NCBI GenBank assembly: GCA_018697195.1
Contig: JAGMWU010000038.1
Location: 965,921-1,029,920, forward strand
Reading direction: 5' to 3'
From: Certhia americana
Lineage: Eukaryota > Chordata > Aves > Passeriformes > Certhiidae
Length of the DNA stretch: 64,000 nucleotides
This document shows, piece by piece, positions 57,801 to 64,000 of this stretch; within the stretch, counting starts at the first letter, position 1, and the number at the start of each line of letters is the position of its first letter. Made by a program: the position numbers and the translations under genes. The notes below the pieces were generated by a model. It saw only the letters and a list, made by a program, of their open reading frames with translations, had not been told where the DNA came from and ran no database searches.

Positions 57801-60800
57801 AGAACTTCAAAGCCTCCAATGAACGTTTCCTGCAAGAGGTTTGTGGCTGCAAACCCCACCCAGTGCCCTGTGCTGGACTTCAGGTGCTGTAGGAAAAGCA
57901 CTTTAGATCCCCTCTCTGGGGATGGCTGGTGCTGGTGGGTACTTCTCCCAGATTCTGCAATCCAGCCTTGCTTTGTCTCCTATCATCTCCAGTCTAATCA
58001 TAGTTTTCTTCCCATAGATAAAAACACAAAAAAAATACATGTGGGGCAAACGAGAAAGCACAGAGGAGGGACGACCTTTGAGGGAAGTGGTGGAGCAGGT
58101 AAGGAACAGCCAGTGCTGCTGGTGTGGTCTCACTTTGAGAGGATCCCATTGCTGTGTTTGTGGAACAGATTGCTCCTTAAGACCTTAGAGATGTGAGTCC
58201 TGAGAAATAGAACATCTCCCTATCAACAAAAGATGTTGTGGAGGATGTGGTGGATCTGTAAAGAAAATTTTACAGAGAATTTGGATAGAAGACCAAGCTA
58301 GGATTTAAAATTCCAATGTTTTGATGCTCAAACTGCTCCTTGGAAAGGAAGGATGGGGTTGTTGACTGTCAGTTTGTCTCCCCCTGAGGAAGGGCAGCCC
58401 AAAAGTCACCAGCATCACCCCCTAGCAAGAAATGCAGGCTGAGCTCTTGTGCCTTGTGCTCCCTGCAGGGTCTGGCTCGTGTCAGGAGTGCCAGTGATGC
58501 CGTGGGGGTGGTGCTGAGGGAGATCAAGCAGCAGAGTCACCGCGGCTCCTTCCGGCTCCTCGTGGCCGTGGACGGCGTCAACGCGCTCTGGGGACGGACC
58601 ACGCTGAGGAAGGAGGACAAGAGCCCTGTGAGGATGAGGCCTTTTTTGGGGCTGGCCAGAGAAAATGAAGGGAATAAAATCAGTTCTATTTATTGAAGGG
58701 CCTTCAGGAACATTTCAGGCAGATGAAGCCCCCCAGGGGCTACACCCAAAAATGGATGAGGGGTCACAGGTTTTCAAACTTTTGAAAGTTTGGTCCATTT
58801 GCATATTGGGGGTTGATCTTCCAATAACAGCTTCAGGTAATGAAGTCACTTACCCCAAGTTTGCTCCCTCCAACTCACTTTGGTTTACATTTTTGGGGCC
58901 TGAGCCAGTGAGGTGTCCTTGATTCTCAGGCCTGGACAGGAATTGTTGTGTCTGACCAAAATGGGAGAACAGTAGCTGACACTGTACATGGAGTTTAGAG
59001 TTATACACCAAAGAATTGCAGGATTACAAATGTATAAAAAACTAAAAGCTAAAATCCTTTGGCATCATTTCCCCCTTCATCATTTCTCCATAGCTCTGCC
59101 CTGGGGACAGCCCTGATTCCTGCTGCAAGGGGGAGCAGGGAGGGTGTTTGGTTGGTTTTGGTTTATGGCAATCCCTGAAAATGTTCAGGCTTTGGAGGGG
59201 CCTGAAAGGTTCATATTGTGCTTTAGACAAATTTTACTGAATTTTTACTGTCTCTCTCCCTGAGACAGAAGTGCAGGTGGGTGTTGTTGGGAGAGGCAGG
59301 GCCTGGGTGTTGCTCAGTGCAGAATGACTCAGGCTCGATGCTGCAGGGCTAAGGGAAAGCAAAGAAAAAAATGTGCCTGAAGGATACAAATGATCCTACC
59401 AGCCTAATTGGAAGGAGGGGAGGGGAATTCGTGTCTCAGATAGAAGCTGCTGGCAATAAAAAAGTGATGCAGACGATCTCCACCAGGTTTCTCCAGAGGA
59501 GCTGACGCTCGTGCACAACCTGCGCAAGATGGTGAGGAATGATTGGGTGAGTTCCAGGCTCTGCCTTTGGCTCTGTCACTCCCAGCAATTAAAGCTGCCA
59601 CAAGCCCAGAGCTATGAGCCCAACACTGCTGAAGGAGAGCACAGACACAGCATCAGTGTCTCATCAGTGTTTGTGACACCACCTCAGGTCAAACGTGAGG
59701 CAGCATTTCCTGATTCCCCTGCCGAGCTCTGGTGTAGGACCCTGAGCTGGAGCTGTTTGATAGCCCTTGGGACAGTTTGGGTTATGATTTTTTTTGAAGT
59801 AATGAGAACTTCTGGTTTCTGAACATTTTGCTGTAGGAGATCAACTCCTGCTGCTTTTTCAATGCCCTGGATGCTCAGAGCTAGAACAAGTAGGGTTCAG
59901 ATTTAAAGGTAGATAGGAAAGTCCTTTTTAAGGACTTGTTTGCATAGAAAACCCATTATAGGTAAGAAAAGCTTTACCCAACCCTGGGAACATGAGCTGT
60001 GTATTTTCCCTGTGCTCACCTGGACTTGGAGCAGCCAGGATTAGTGTGGTCAGGAGCATAATAAAAAGTTAATCTTACAGAATTTTTTGAAGAATCCAGA
60101 TCCCAGCATGGAATCTTAAAGCCCACTCAGTCCCACCCCCTGCCATGTACAGGGACACCTTCCACTGTCCCAGATTGCTCCAAGCCCTGTCCAGCCTGGC
60201 CTTGGGCACTTCCAGGGATCCAGGGGCAGCCACAGCTGCTCTGGGCACCCTGTGCCAGGGTCTCCCCACCCTCCCAGCCAGGAATTTCCTCCCAATATCC
60301 CGTTTATCCCTGCCCTGTTACTGTGAAATCATCCCCCTCTGTCCTGTCACTCCATCCCTTGTTCCCAGTCCCTCTCTCCAGCTTTCCTGGAGCCCCTTTA
60401 GGTCCTGGCAGGGGCTCTGAGCTCTCCCTGGAGCCTTCTCCAGGTGAGCACTCCCTGCTCTCCCAGCCCAGTTCCAGAGCAGAGGGGCTCCATCATGGAA
60501 CCTTCATGGCCTCCTCTGGACTCGCTCCAGCAGCTCCATCCTCCAAGAACAAGATGCCTCAGGGTTGATCCTAAACCAACACTGGGTTTGAAGCTAACAG
60601 GATTTTTATTTCTGATCTGCCTTCCAGAGTGGAGGTGCCATCGTGACCACCCTCAGCCAGACTGGCTCACTCTTCAAACCCAGCTCAGCCTACACTCCCC
60701 AGGAATTGCTGGGAAAGGTGAGTCATGGCCTCTTTTGGGGTTTTTTCCCCTCTTCACATTGGGAATCAAACAAAAATCTTGGTTGGTGACCTGGTTCTGT

Positions 60801-61812
60801 TCAAGGGACGCTGTTCAGAGTGTCTGTGGATCACACACACCTTTGGGTCAGCAGGGGAATGTCCTGGGGTGTGCCAGGCACACAGGCAAGGCAGGGGATT
60901 GTCCCTGCTCTGGGCTGGGGCACCTCGAGTCCTGGGGGCAGTTTGGGCATCACAATCTATGAAAAGTGAAGCTGCTGGCGAGTGTCCAAAGGAGGGACAT
61001 GAGGATGGTGAAGTGTCTGGAGGATGAGGAGCATCTGAGGGCATTTGTTCTGTCCAGCTGGAAAAGAGGAGACTGAAAGGAAACCTCAGGGATCTGCATG
61101 CAGCTCCTCAGGAGGGGCAGTGGAGGGGCAGCTCCTATTTCTGCTCCCTGTGACCCAGACAGCACCCAAGGGAATGTCTGGAGCTGTGTCAGGGGAGGGT
61201 TGGGCTGGACATCAGGAAAAAGCTCTTCTCCCAGAGGGTGCTGGGGCACTGAACAGGGAATGGTCACAGCCCCGAGGCTGCCAGAGCTCGAGGAGCATTT
61301 GAACACTGCTCCCAGTTTTAGGATGGAATTGTTGGGGTGTCTCCAGGGTCAGGAGTTGGACTGGATGATCCCTGTGGGTCCCTTCCAACTCTGGATATTC
61401 CATGACTCCATGACTGAGCTCTGGTTGAGCTCCCAAGGCGTCTGAGCCGTGTCCTCCCCCAGCCCCCACCACTGACCCCGACTGACCTGCCTTCCCAGGA
61501 GGGCTTCGACGCCTTGGACCCCTTTGTGCCCATCCCGGTCCCCAACTACAGCCCGAGGGAATTCGAGAGCTGCTACGGCTACTACCTGGAGCGCAAGTGG
61601 CTGCAGCACGAGAAAGGTCAGTGCCCGGGGAGGGGACAAAAACCGGGGGCTCGGCCCGGGGCTGTGGCCGCTCCCTGCGCTGCCGATCCCTCCCTCATCC
61701 CCTCGGTCTCTGTCTCTCTCCTGCAGCGCACACGGAGGACGGGAAGGCGGAGCTGCAGTTCCTGAGCGGCTCCAACCCGCGGCAGCTGGACCGGCTGGCG
61801 GGACCCCTATAG
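48764..61812 (+). CDS. DAP3: DAP3, mitochondrial small ribosomal subunit protein mS29 (complete)
   Basis: DAP3/mS29 is a GTP-binding protein of the mitochondrial 28S ribosomal subunit, also named for a role in apoptosis (family knowledge). Twelve coding exons join in phase to 1,188 nt including TAG, giving 395 residues against 398 in human. Exons: 48764-48805, 52665-52781, 55260-55361, 56219-56327, 56698-56790, 57708-57838, 58018-58098, 58469-58627, 59487-59546, 60628-60717, 61499-61616 and 61727-61812. The N terminus [14 protein letters not shown] is basic and hydrophobic, as for mitochondrial import. The Walker A loop GERGTGKT is at residues 125-132 and a Walker B-like LLVAVDG at about 255-261. 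The C-terminal [18 protein letters not shown] block is conserved. One intron (56328-56697) has minor-class splice signals. Confidence 0.96.
49180..49375 (-). mobile_element. CR1 LINE 3' fragment
   Basis: Reverse CR1: ATAGAATCCTGGAATGGAGC, CAAGGATCCTGGAGTCCAAC and GGCTCCTGGAGCTCTTTGAG. In the DAP3 intron before its second coding exon. Confidence 0.88.
49680..50010. repeat. GC-rich minisatellite in a DAP3 intron
   Basis: Units with core GGCATTCCCGAGAGCCCGGG and ATCCGCCCGGGATC are arranged irregularly between the first and second coding exons of DAP3. Confidence 0.9.
51140..51320 (-). mobile_element. CR1 LINE 3' fragment
   Basis: Reverse CR1: AAAATCATGGGATGGACTGG, CCATGGGGCAGGAACACC and GGACACTTCCAGGGATCTAG. 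Confidence 0.9.
52665..52781 (+). CDS. DAP3: DAP3 second coding exon
   Basis: The exon is 117 bp in phase 0, with acceptor gttctcccctcag and donor GACCCG|GTGAGT. It encodes [14 protein letters not shown] through HTSESDP. This is the poorly conserved presequence region, aligned by its LD start and by its end, which resembles the human NENDP junction. Confidence 0.9.
52782..55259 (+). other. DAP3: DAP3 intron between coding exons 2 and 3
   Basis: Unique sequence with no repeat or gene that I can support by eye. Confidence 0.7.
55260..55361 (+). CDS. DAP3: DAP3 third coding exon
   Basis: The exon is 102 bp in phase 0, encoding [15 protein letters not shown] and [10 protein letters not shown], clear mS29 signatures. 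Acceptor cccttgcag; donor CAG|GTATTC. A CR1 fragment begins about 20 bp past the donor. Confidence 0.95.
55380..55565 (+). mobile_element. CR1 LINE 3' fragment next to a DAP3 donor
   Basis: GCTGCCCAGGGAAGCTGTGG, GGAAGTGTCCAAGGCCAGG and CCCAAACCATTCCACAACTG. It begins about 20 bp downstream of the donor of DAP3 coding exon 3. Confidence 0.9.
56219..56327 (+). CDS. DAP3: DAP3 fourth coding exon (ends at a U12-type donor)
   Basis: The exon is 109 bp, phase 0 to phase 1, encoding [19 protein letters not shown] and AHPAVRYVI. Acceptor tcctttctcag. The donor is ATCT|GTATCCTTT, the minor-class consensus rather than GTRAGT. Confidence 0.94.
56328..56697 (+). other. DAP3: U12-type (minor spliceosome) intron of DAP3
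   Basis: The donor is GTATCCTTT at 56328-56336, a perfect match to the U12 5' splice site RTATCCTTT. The branch-site motif TTCCTTGAC at 56675-56683 matches UUCCUURAC exactly. The acceptor AG at 56696-56697 is 14-15 nt past the branch adenosine, the usual close spacing of U12 introns. Confidence 0.9.
56698..56790 (+). CDS. DAP3: DAP3 fifth coding exon (Walker A)
   Basis: The exon is 93 bp, phase 1 to phase 1, encoding [20 protein letters not shown] and the HIPD end. The start at 56698 (ttggag|AT) is chosen over the nearer AG at 56685. It gives the family sequence RYxxYGExGTGKT, and the nearer AG lies only 3 nt from the predicted U12 branch adenosine. Donor GATG|GTGAGA. Confidence 0.88.
57075..57585 (+). 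mobile_element. CR1 LINE 3' fragment (about 500 bp)
   Basis: GAGGAAAGGCTGGGAGAATT, AAGAAATTCCTCCCTGGGAG, GGCTTGGAGCAACCAGGGG and ACCATTCCATGATTCTGTGA. It ends about 120 bp before the acceptor of DAP3 coding exon 6. Confidence 0.93.
57708..57838 (+). CDS. DAP3: DAP3 sixth coding exon
   Basis: The exon is 131 bp, phase 1 to phase 0, encoding [19 protein letters not shown] and [15 protein letters not shown], both highly conserved in mS29. Acceptor attttgttcacag; donor CAAGAG|GTTTGT. Confidence 0.95.
58018..58098 (+). CDS. DAP3: DAP3 seventh coding exon
   Basis: The exon is 81 bp in phase 0, encoding [20 protein letters not shown] and then LREVVEQ. Acceptor tttcttcccatag; donor GAGCAG|GTAAGG. 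Confidence 0.94.
58469..58627 (+). CDS. DAP3: DAP3 eighth coding exon (Walker B region)
   Basis: The exon is 159 bp in phase 0, encoding [16 protein letters not shown] and [17 protein letters not shown]. Acceptor gctccctgcag; donor AGCCCT|GTGAGG. The donor is followed only 7 nt later by the terminus of an antisense solo LTR. Confidence 0.95.
58635..59067 (-). mobile_element. Solo LTR (ERVL-like), copy 2, antisense to DAP3
   Basis: On the minus strand this matches copy 1 nearly base for base from its TGATGCC terminus (59067) through AATAAA and TAGAACTG. The last stretch has a short deletion and a diverged end (TGAGGCC, read on plus, at 58635). It lies in the DAP3 intron between coding exons 8 and 9 and starts 7 nt after the exon 8 donor position. 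No target-site duplication was seen. Confidence 0.85.
59487..59546 (+). CDS. DAP3: DAP3 ninth coding exon
   Basis: The exon is 60 bp in phase 0, encoding [20 protein letters not shown]. Acceptor tctccaccag; donor GATTGG|GTGAGT. It is short, but conservation and phase are unambiguous. Confidence 0.95.
60095..60560 (-). mobile_element. CR1 LINE 3' fragment (about 460 bp)
   Basis: Reverse CR1: ACCTTCCACTGTCCCAGATT, GGGCACTTCCAGGGATCC, GTCTCCCCACCCTCCCAGCC, then further body sequence. In DAP3 intron 10. Confidence 0.92.
60628..60717 (+). CDS. DAP3: DAP3 tenth coding exon
   Basis: The exon is 90 bp in phase 0, encoding [18 protein letters not shown] and then YTPQELLGK. Acceptor tgccttccag; donor GGAAAG|GTGAGT. 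Confidence 0.95.
60955..61425 (+). mobile_element. CR1 LINE 3' fragment
   Basis: AAAGGAGGGACATGAGGATGG, GGAGGGTTGGGCTGGACATC, CCAGAGGGTGCTGGGGCAC and GGATATTCCATGACTCCATG. It ends about 75 bp before the acceptor of DAP3 coding exon 11. Confidence 0.9.
61499..61616 (+). CDS. DAP3: DAP3 eleventh coding exon
   Basis: The exon is 118 bp, phase 0 to phase 1, encoding [19 protein letters not shown] and [18 protein letters not shown]. Acceptor ctgccttcccag; donor GAAAG|GTCAGT. Confidence 0.96.
61727..61812 (+). CDS. DAP3: DAP3 last coding exon and stop
   Basis: The exon starts in phase 1 after ctctctcctgcag and encodes [18 protein letters not shown] through the C-terminal AGPL and TAG at 61810-61812. 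Only three bases separate the stop from the AATAAA signal. Confidence 0.95.
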
Positions 61813-61815
61813 CGC

Positions 61816-61821
61816 AATAAA
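61816..61821 (+). terminator. DAP3: DAP3 polyadenylation signal
   Basis: A canonical AATAAA lies three bases after the DAP3 stop codon. A GT-rich hexamer repeat starting at 61837 sits where a downstream GU-rich element is expected. The resulting 3' UTR would be only a few tens of nucleotides. Confidence 0.85.
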
Positions 61822-61836
61822 GGCTCGGTTCCCCCG

Positions 61837-61871
61837 GTGTCCGTGTCCGTGTCCGTGTCCGTGTCCGTGTC
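61837..61871 (+). repeat. (GTGTCC)n hexamer repeat
   Basis: Nearly six perfect copies of a GTGTCC hexamer lie between the DAP3 poly(A) signal and the MSTO1 start codon. The GT-rich sequence could serve as the cleavage/polyadenylation downstream element. Confidence 0.9.
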
Positions 61872-61946
61872 GCCGTCCCGTGCGCGTGCCCGCCGCTCGT
61901 GCCCGCCCCCGTTCGCGTCCCCGCCCGTCCGGGGCGTGCCCGGCCG

Positions 61947-61953
61947 TGACGTG
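61947..61953 (+). promoter_or_regulatory. MSTO1: CRE-like site in the MSTO1 promoter
   Basis: TGACGTG, a CRE/ATF-type half-site variant, lies 19 bp upstream of the MSTO1 ATG in a CpG-rich stretch. Use as a promoter element is inference. Confidence 0.4.
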
Positions 61954-61971
61954 CCCGCGGTTCCTGCGGCG

Positions 61972-62046
61972 ATGCCGGGGGAGGCGGTCACGCTGCAGCT
62001 CGGGCACTACTCGGGCTGCGTGGGCGCGCACTGGTGGGGGCTGCAG
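61972..62046 (+). CDS. MSTO1: MSTO1 exon 1
   Basis: ATG at 61972; 25 codons in phase 0 ([18 protein letters not shown] then AHWWGLQ); donor CTGCAG|GTGCTG. The misato N-terminal signature LQLGHxxGxVGAHWW is clear. Confidence 0.94.
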
Positions 62047-63708
62047 GTGCTGGGAGGATGCTGCGGGGTGGGAGGGGGTGCGGGCGGGGGCCCCGGGGCT
62101 CGCTCTGATCTCTCGTTCCCCTCCACTCCCCGGTTCCCCGCAGGCCGCCGCGCTGCGCAGCCCCGCCGAGCTCCGCCCGGCCGCGCTGCTCCGGTTCGGG
62201 CGGGGCCCGGGCGGGGCCGAGATCCCCACGCCGCGTCTGGTGGCGCTGGAGCTGAAAGGTACCGAGGGCTGGGAGGGGGACGGGTGTCCCCGCCGCTACC
62301 GGGCGGCCCCGCCGTGACCGGGCTGTCTTGGCAGGCGGCGTGGGCTCGCTCAGACCCGATGGGGCGGAGACGGAGGCACCGGTGACCTGGTGAGTACGGC
62401 ACCGGGGCGGGCCGGGGCGAGGCGGGGCCGCCGCAGCTGCCGCCGCTTTGTGTCGCAGGGACGGGGCCGTGGCCGATTACCGGGAGCGCGCCCCGGCCGG
62501 GGGCTGCGCGCCGCGGGACACCGGGAGCCGCAGGGTGAGCGCGGCCGCGGGTCCCGCACCGCTCCCCGCAAAAAGGGACGAGGCCAAGCGCCCCGTAACC
62601 GCTGGCCCGGGATTGTTCCCGTAGGGAGACGCTGCCGGGGACGGGAAGGGGAATCCCGGTGCTGCGGGGCCAGGTTTGTGCGTGGGGCCGCTACGGGTTC
62701 GGGTCATTCGCTGGGATCAGAGTTCCAGAATTCCCTGGTCTCTGCTGTGGTGGTGAACGAGATGGAAAATGATGGCTCTGTCAGCTTGGCTTATAGAGAG
62801 CTGGGTCAGAGCAGCCAAGTTAAAAATCTGATTTCTGCATCCACGGGGATGCTCAGAGCTGAAAGGACCTTTGCTCTCCCATCTGTCTCCCTGCAGGTGC
62901 AGCTCCTGCAGGGTCTCAGGCCCCTCCCTCTGTGCGGCTCTGGTCCGATTACCTCAACGTGCACCTGCACCCCAAGAGTGTCTACGTGATCCAGCAGTAC
63001 CTGCACGATGGGTACGGCCAGGGTTCAGAATCCAAAACTGAGCTTTGCCTTAAGGATGAGTAAAAGGGATAAAATAACCCTTCTTTACCCCTTTTTCCCT
63101 TAGGGATTGTGGTTGTCTCGAAGCCTTTGGGCAAGGTGAAAGTCTCCTGCAGGACCCTGCCTGCATCGAGGAGTTGGAAGATCGGTTGCACTTCTATGTT
63201 GAGGAGTGTGATTACCTTCAGGTTCACACCTTACCTAAGCTCCCTCTGCTTTCAAGAAACTTTCTGCTCAAGATGAAGCATAATCTGAGATGTTGCCATT
63301 GTTTCCCACAGGGGTTTCAGGTCCTCTGTGACCTTCACAATGGATTCTCTGGAGTTGGTGCCAAGGTGACAGAGCTGCTCCATGACGAGTATTCACGGAA
63401 AGGGATCCTGACATGGGGCCTGACTCCAGTCCTGAGTACTGTGGGAGTGAGTGAACAATGGGGAGAACCAACAACAGGTGCCCAGCCTGAGTTTGACAGA
63501 TGCTTGTCCACTCTTTAAGATTCCAAAGGTTGGATTTTTTTTTTTTTTCCCTCAGGACCCTCAGAACAGTTTTTACAGACTGATGAACACGGCCCTGGGC
63601 ATTGCCCACCTCTCTCGTCACAGCTCTCTCTTCTGCCCCCTGTCACTCAGTGGGAGTTTGGGAATCAAGGCAGAACCTCCTGTGATGTTTCCATACATAA
63701 AATACGAC
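61972..63708 (+). CDS. MSTO1: MSTO1, misato mitochondrial distribution and morphology regulator (partial: N-terminal half, continues past right edge)
   Basis: Misato is a tubulin/FtsZ-related protein of the cytosol and mitochondrial surface that affects mitochondrial morphology and fusion (family knowledge). Nine exons join in phase to 297 codons: 61972-62046, 62144-62258, 62335-62389, 62459-62534, 62625-62673, 62897-63011, 63104-63221, 63312-63446 and 63556-63708. Recognisable blocks are [17 protein letters not shown] at the N terminus, [62 protein letters not shown] and [18 protein letters not shown]. The middle, exons 3-5, is GC-rich and diverged, so those boundaries rest mainly on phase and splice sites. 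The human protein has 570 residues, so roughly half is present. Confidence 0.94.
62144..62258 (+). CDS. MSTO1: MSTO1 exon 2
   Basis: The exon is 115 bp, phase 0 to phase 1, with acceptor ggttccccgcag and donor AAAG|GTACCG. It encodes an Ala/Arg/Gly-rich segment with ALLRFGRG and ends in the conserved [11 protein letters not shown]. Confidence 0.9.
62335..62389 (+). CDS. MSTO1: MSTO1 exon 3
   Basis: The exon is 55 bp, phase 1 to phase 2, with acceptor gctgtcttggcag and donor ACCTG|GTGAGT. It encodes [17 protein letters not shown] and the start of a Trp codon. Similarity to human (GSLSSLK then AIAWQG) is modest. Confidence 0.82.
62459..62534 (+). CDS. MSTO1: MSTO1 exon 4
   Basis: The exon is 76 bp, phase 2 to phase 0, with acceptor ctttgtgtcgcag and donor CGCAGG|GTGAGC. 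It encodes [13 protein letters not shown] and a GC-rich, Arg/Gly-rich tail. W-x-G matches the human AWQG position. Confidence 0.8.
62625..62673 (+). CDS. MSTO1: MSTO1 exon 5 (49 bp)
   Basis: Phase 0 to phase 1, with acceptor gattgttcccgtag and donor GCCAG|GTTTGT. Without it, exon 4 (phase 0) cannot join exon 6, whose conserved frame needs phase 1. It encodes [16 protein letters not shown], which has little similarity to human at this variable position. Confidence 0.72.
62897..63011 (+). CDS. MSTO1: MSTO1 exon 6
   Basis: The exon is 115 bp, phase 1 to phase 2, with acceptor gtctccctgcag and donor GATGG|GTACGG. It encodes [20 protein letters not shown] and [11 protein letters not shown], a conserved misato block. 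An in-frame alternative acceptor lies 15 nt further on. Confidence 0.9.
63104..63221 (+). CDS. MSTO1: MSTO1 exon 7
   Basis: The exon is 118 bp, phase 2 to phase 0, with acceptor ctttttcccttag and donor CTTCAG|GTTCAC. It encodes [15 protein letters not shown] and [18 protein letters not shown], nearly identical to the human core. Confidence 0.95.
63312..63446 (+). CDS. MSTO1: MSTO1 exon 8
   Basis: The exon is 135 bp in phase 0, with acceptor tgtttcccacag and donor GTGGGA|GTGAGT. It encodes [18 protein letters not shown] and [16 protein letters not shown]. The GFSGVGAK stretch is the glycine-rich loop of the tubulin-like fold. Confidence 0.95.
63556..63708 (+). CDS. MSTO1: MSTO1 exon 9 (last in window)
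   Basis: The exon is 153 bp in phase 0, with acceptor tttttttccctcag and donor TACGAC|GTAAGT. It encodes [19 protein letters not shown] and LCPLSLxGSLG-like sequence through FPYIKYD. The remaining exons lie beyond position 64000; 63709-64000 is intron with no other feature seen. Confidence 0.94.
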
Positions 63709-64000
63709 GTAAGTCCTGGACTGGGATCACCCACCGTGGTTGGCTTTGAGCTCTTGCAGCTTTACCCCTCTCAAAGTCTTCTCTGCAGCTCTGTGGTTTG
63801 GTGGGTTTCCGTGGTGCTGTTCTGCTCAGCAGAGACCTTTTCCTGCTTTTTCACTGGGACTTAGCTGCCAACTTCTAATTTCTGTAGTTTTCTTCCTACT
63901 TTTGAAAATACTAACACATTTCCTTGGCCGCTGTGCTTTCTGGTGGGGTGCTGCCTGCAGTGTTGGCACTGAAGAAAAGGCTTTACTACATTAATCTCCA

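Larger units (their letters stand above)
61480..62720 (+). promoter_or_regulatory. MSTO1: CpG island spanning the DAP3 3' end and MSTO1 5' end
   Basis: Very high GC with many CpGs runs from the last two DAP3 exons through MSTO1 exon 5. The MSTO1 promoter must lie within or next to the 159 bp between the DAP3 stop and the MSTO1 ATG, and may overlap the DAP3 terminator. Confidence 0.65.

Overview
The window is vertebrate nuclear DNA from a bird, most likely a passerine. The evidence is many CR1 LINE 3' ends on both strands, two copies of an ERVL-like solo LTR of a type I associate with songbirds, dense GC-rich minisatellites and high GC in third codon positions. Nothing bacterial or viral with intact genes is present. 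The many minisatellites and closely packed genes would suit a microchromosome, but the sequence alone cannot prove that.

Three protein-coding genes can be read exon by exon from splice sites, phase continuity and protein recognition. (1) ASH1L, the histone H3K36 methyltransferase, is on the minus strand from a CpG-island promoter near 45 kb down past the left edge. The window holds a putative noncoding exon 1 and nine coding exons, including the 4.76-kb exon 3. They encode the disordered, AT-hook-rich N-terminal two thirds and the first cysteines of the AWS domain. SET, bromodomain, PHD and BAH lie beyond position 1. (2) DAP3 (mitoribosomal protein mS29) is complete on the plus strand: a CpG-island noncoding exon near 47 kb, then 12 coding exons from 48764 to 61812, encoding 395 residues. 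(3) MSTO1 (misato) starts at 61972 on the plus strand, only about 150 bp after the DAP3 poly(A) signal. Nine coding exons (297 codons) are present before the right edge.

Layout: 1-45 kb is ASH1L, mostly introns holding minisatellites (0.5-1.1, 3.8-4.3, 17.6-17.9, 20.6-21.3 and 31.7-32.4 kb), CR1 fragments and one solo LTR. 45-47 kb is the divergent ASH1L/DAP3 intergenic region, bounded by CpG islands with clusters of CACGCCC boxes. 47-61.8 kb is DAP3, with CR1s, a minisatellite and a second, inverted solo LTR. 61.8-64 kb is a very compact DAP3/MSTO1 junction and the first half of MSTO1. DAP3 and MSTO1 are both nuclear genes for mitochondrial biology, and ASH1L is a chromatin regulator; no operon-like linkage is implied.

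The points most worth checking are: a textbook U12-type (minor spliceosome) intron in DAP3 just before the P-loop; two near-identical antisense solo LTRs lying 24 bp and 7 bp from essential splice sites of two neighbouring genes; a GC-AG intron in ASH1L; an intronic CTCF-like motif wedged between two tandem arrays; and a DAP3 terminator made of a stop codon, an AATAAA 3 bp later and a GU-rich hexamer repeat. I found no convincing new biological system.
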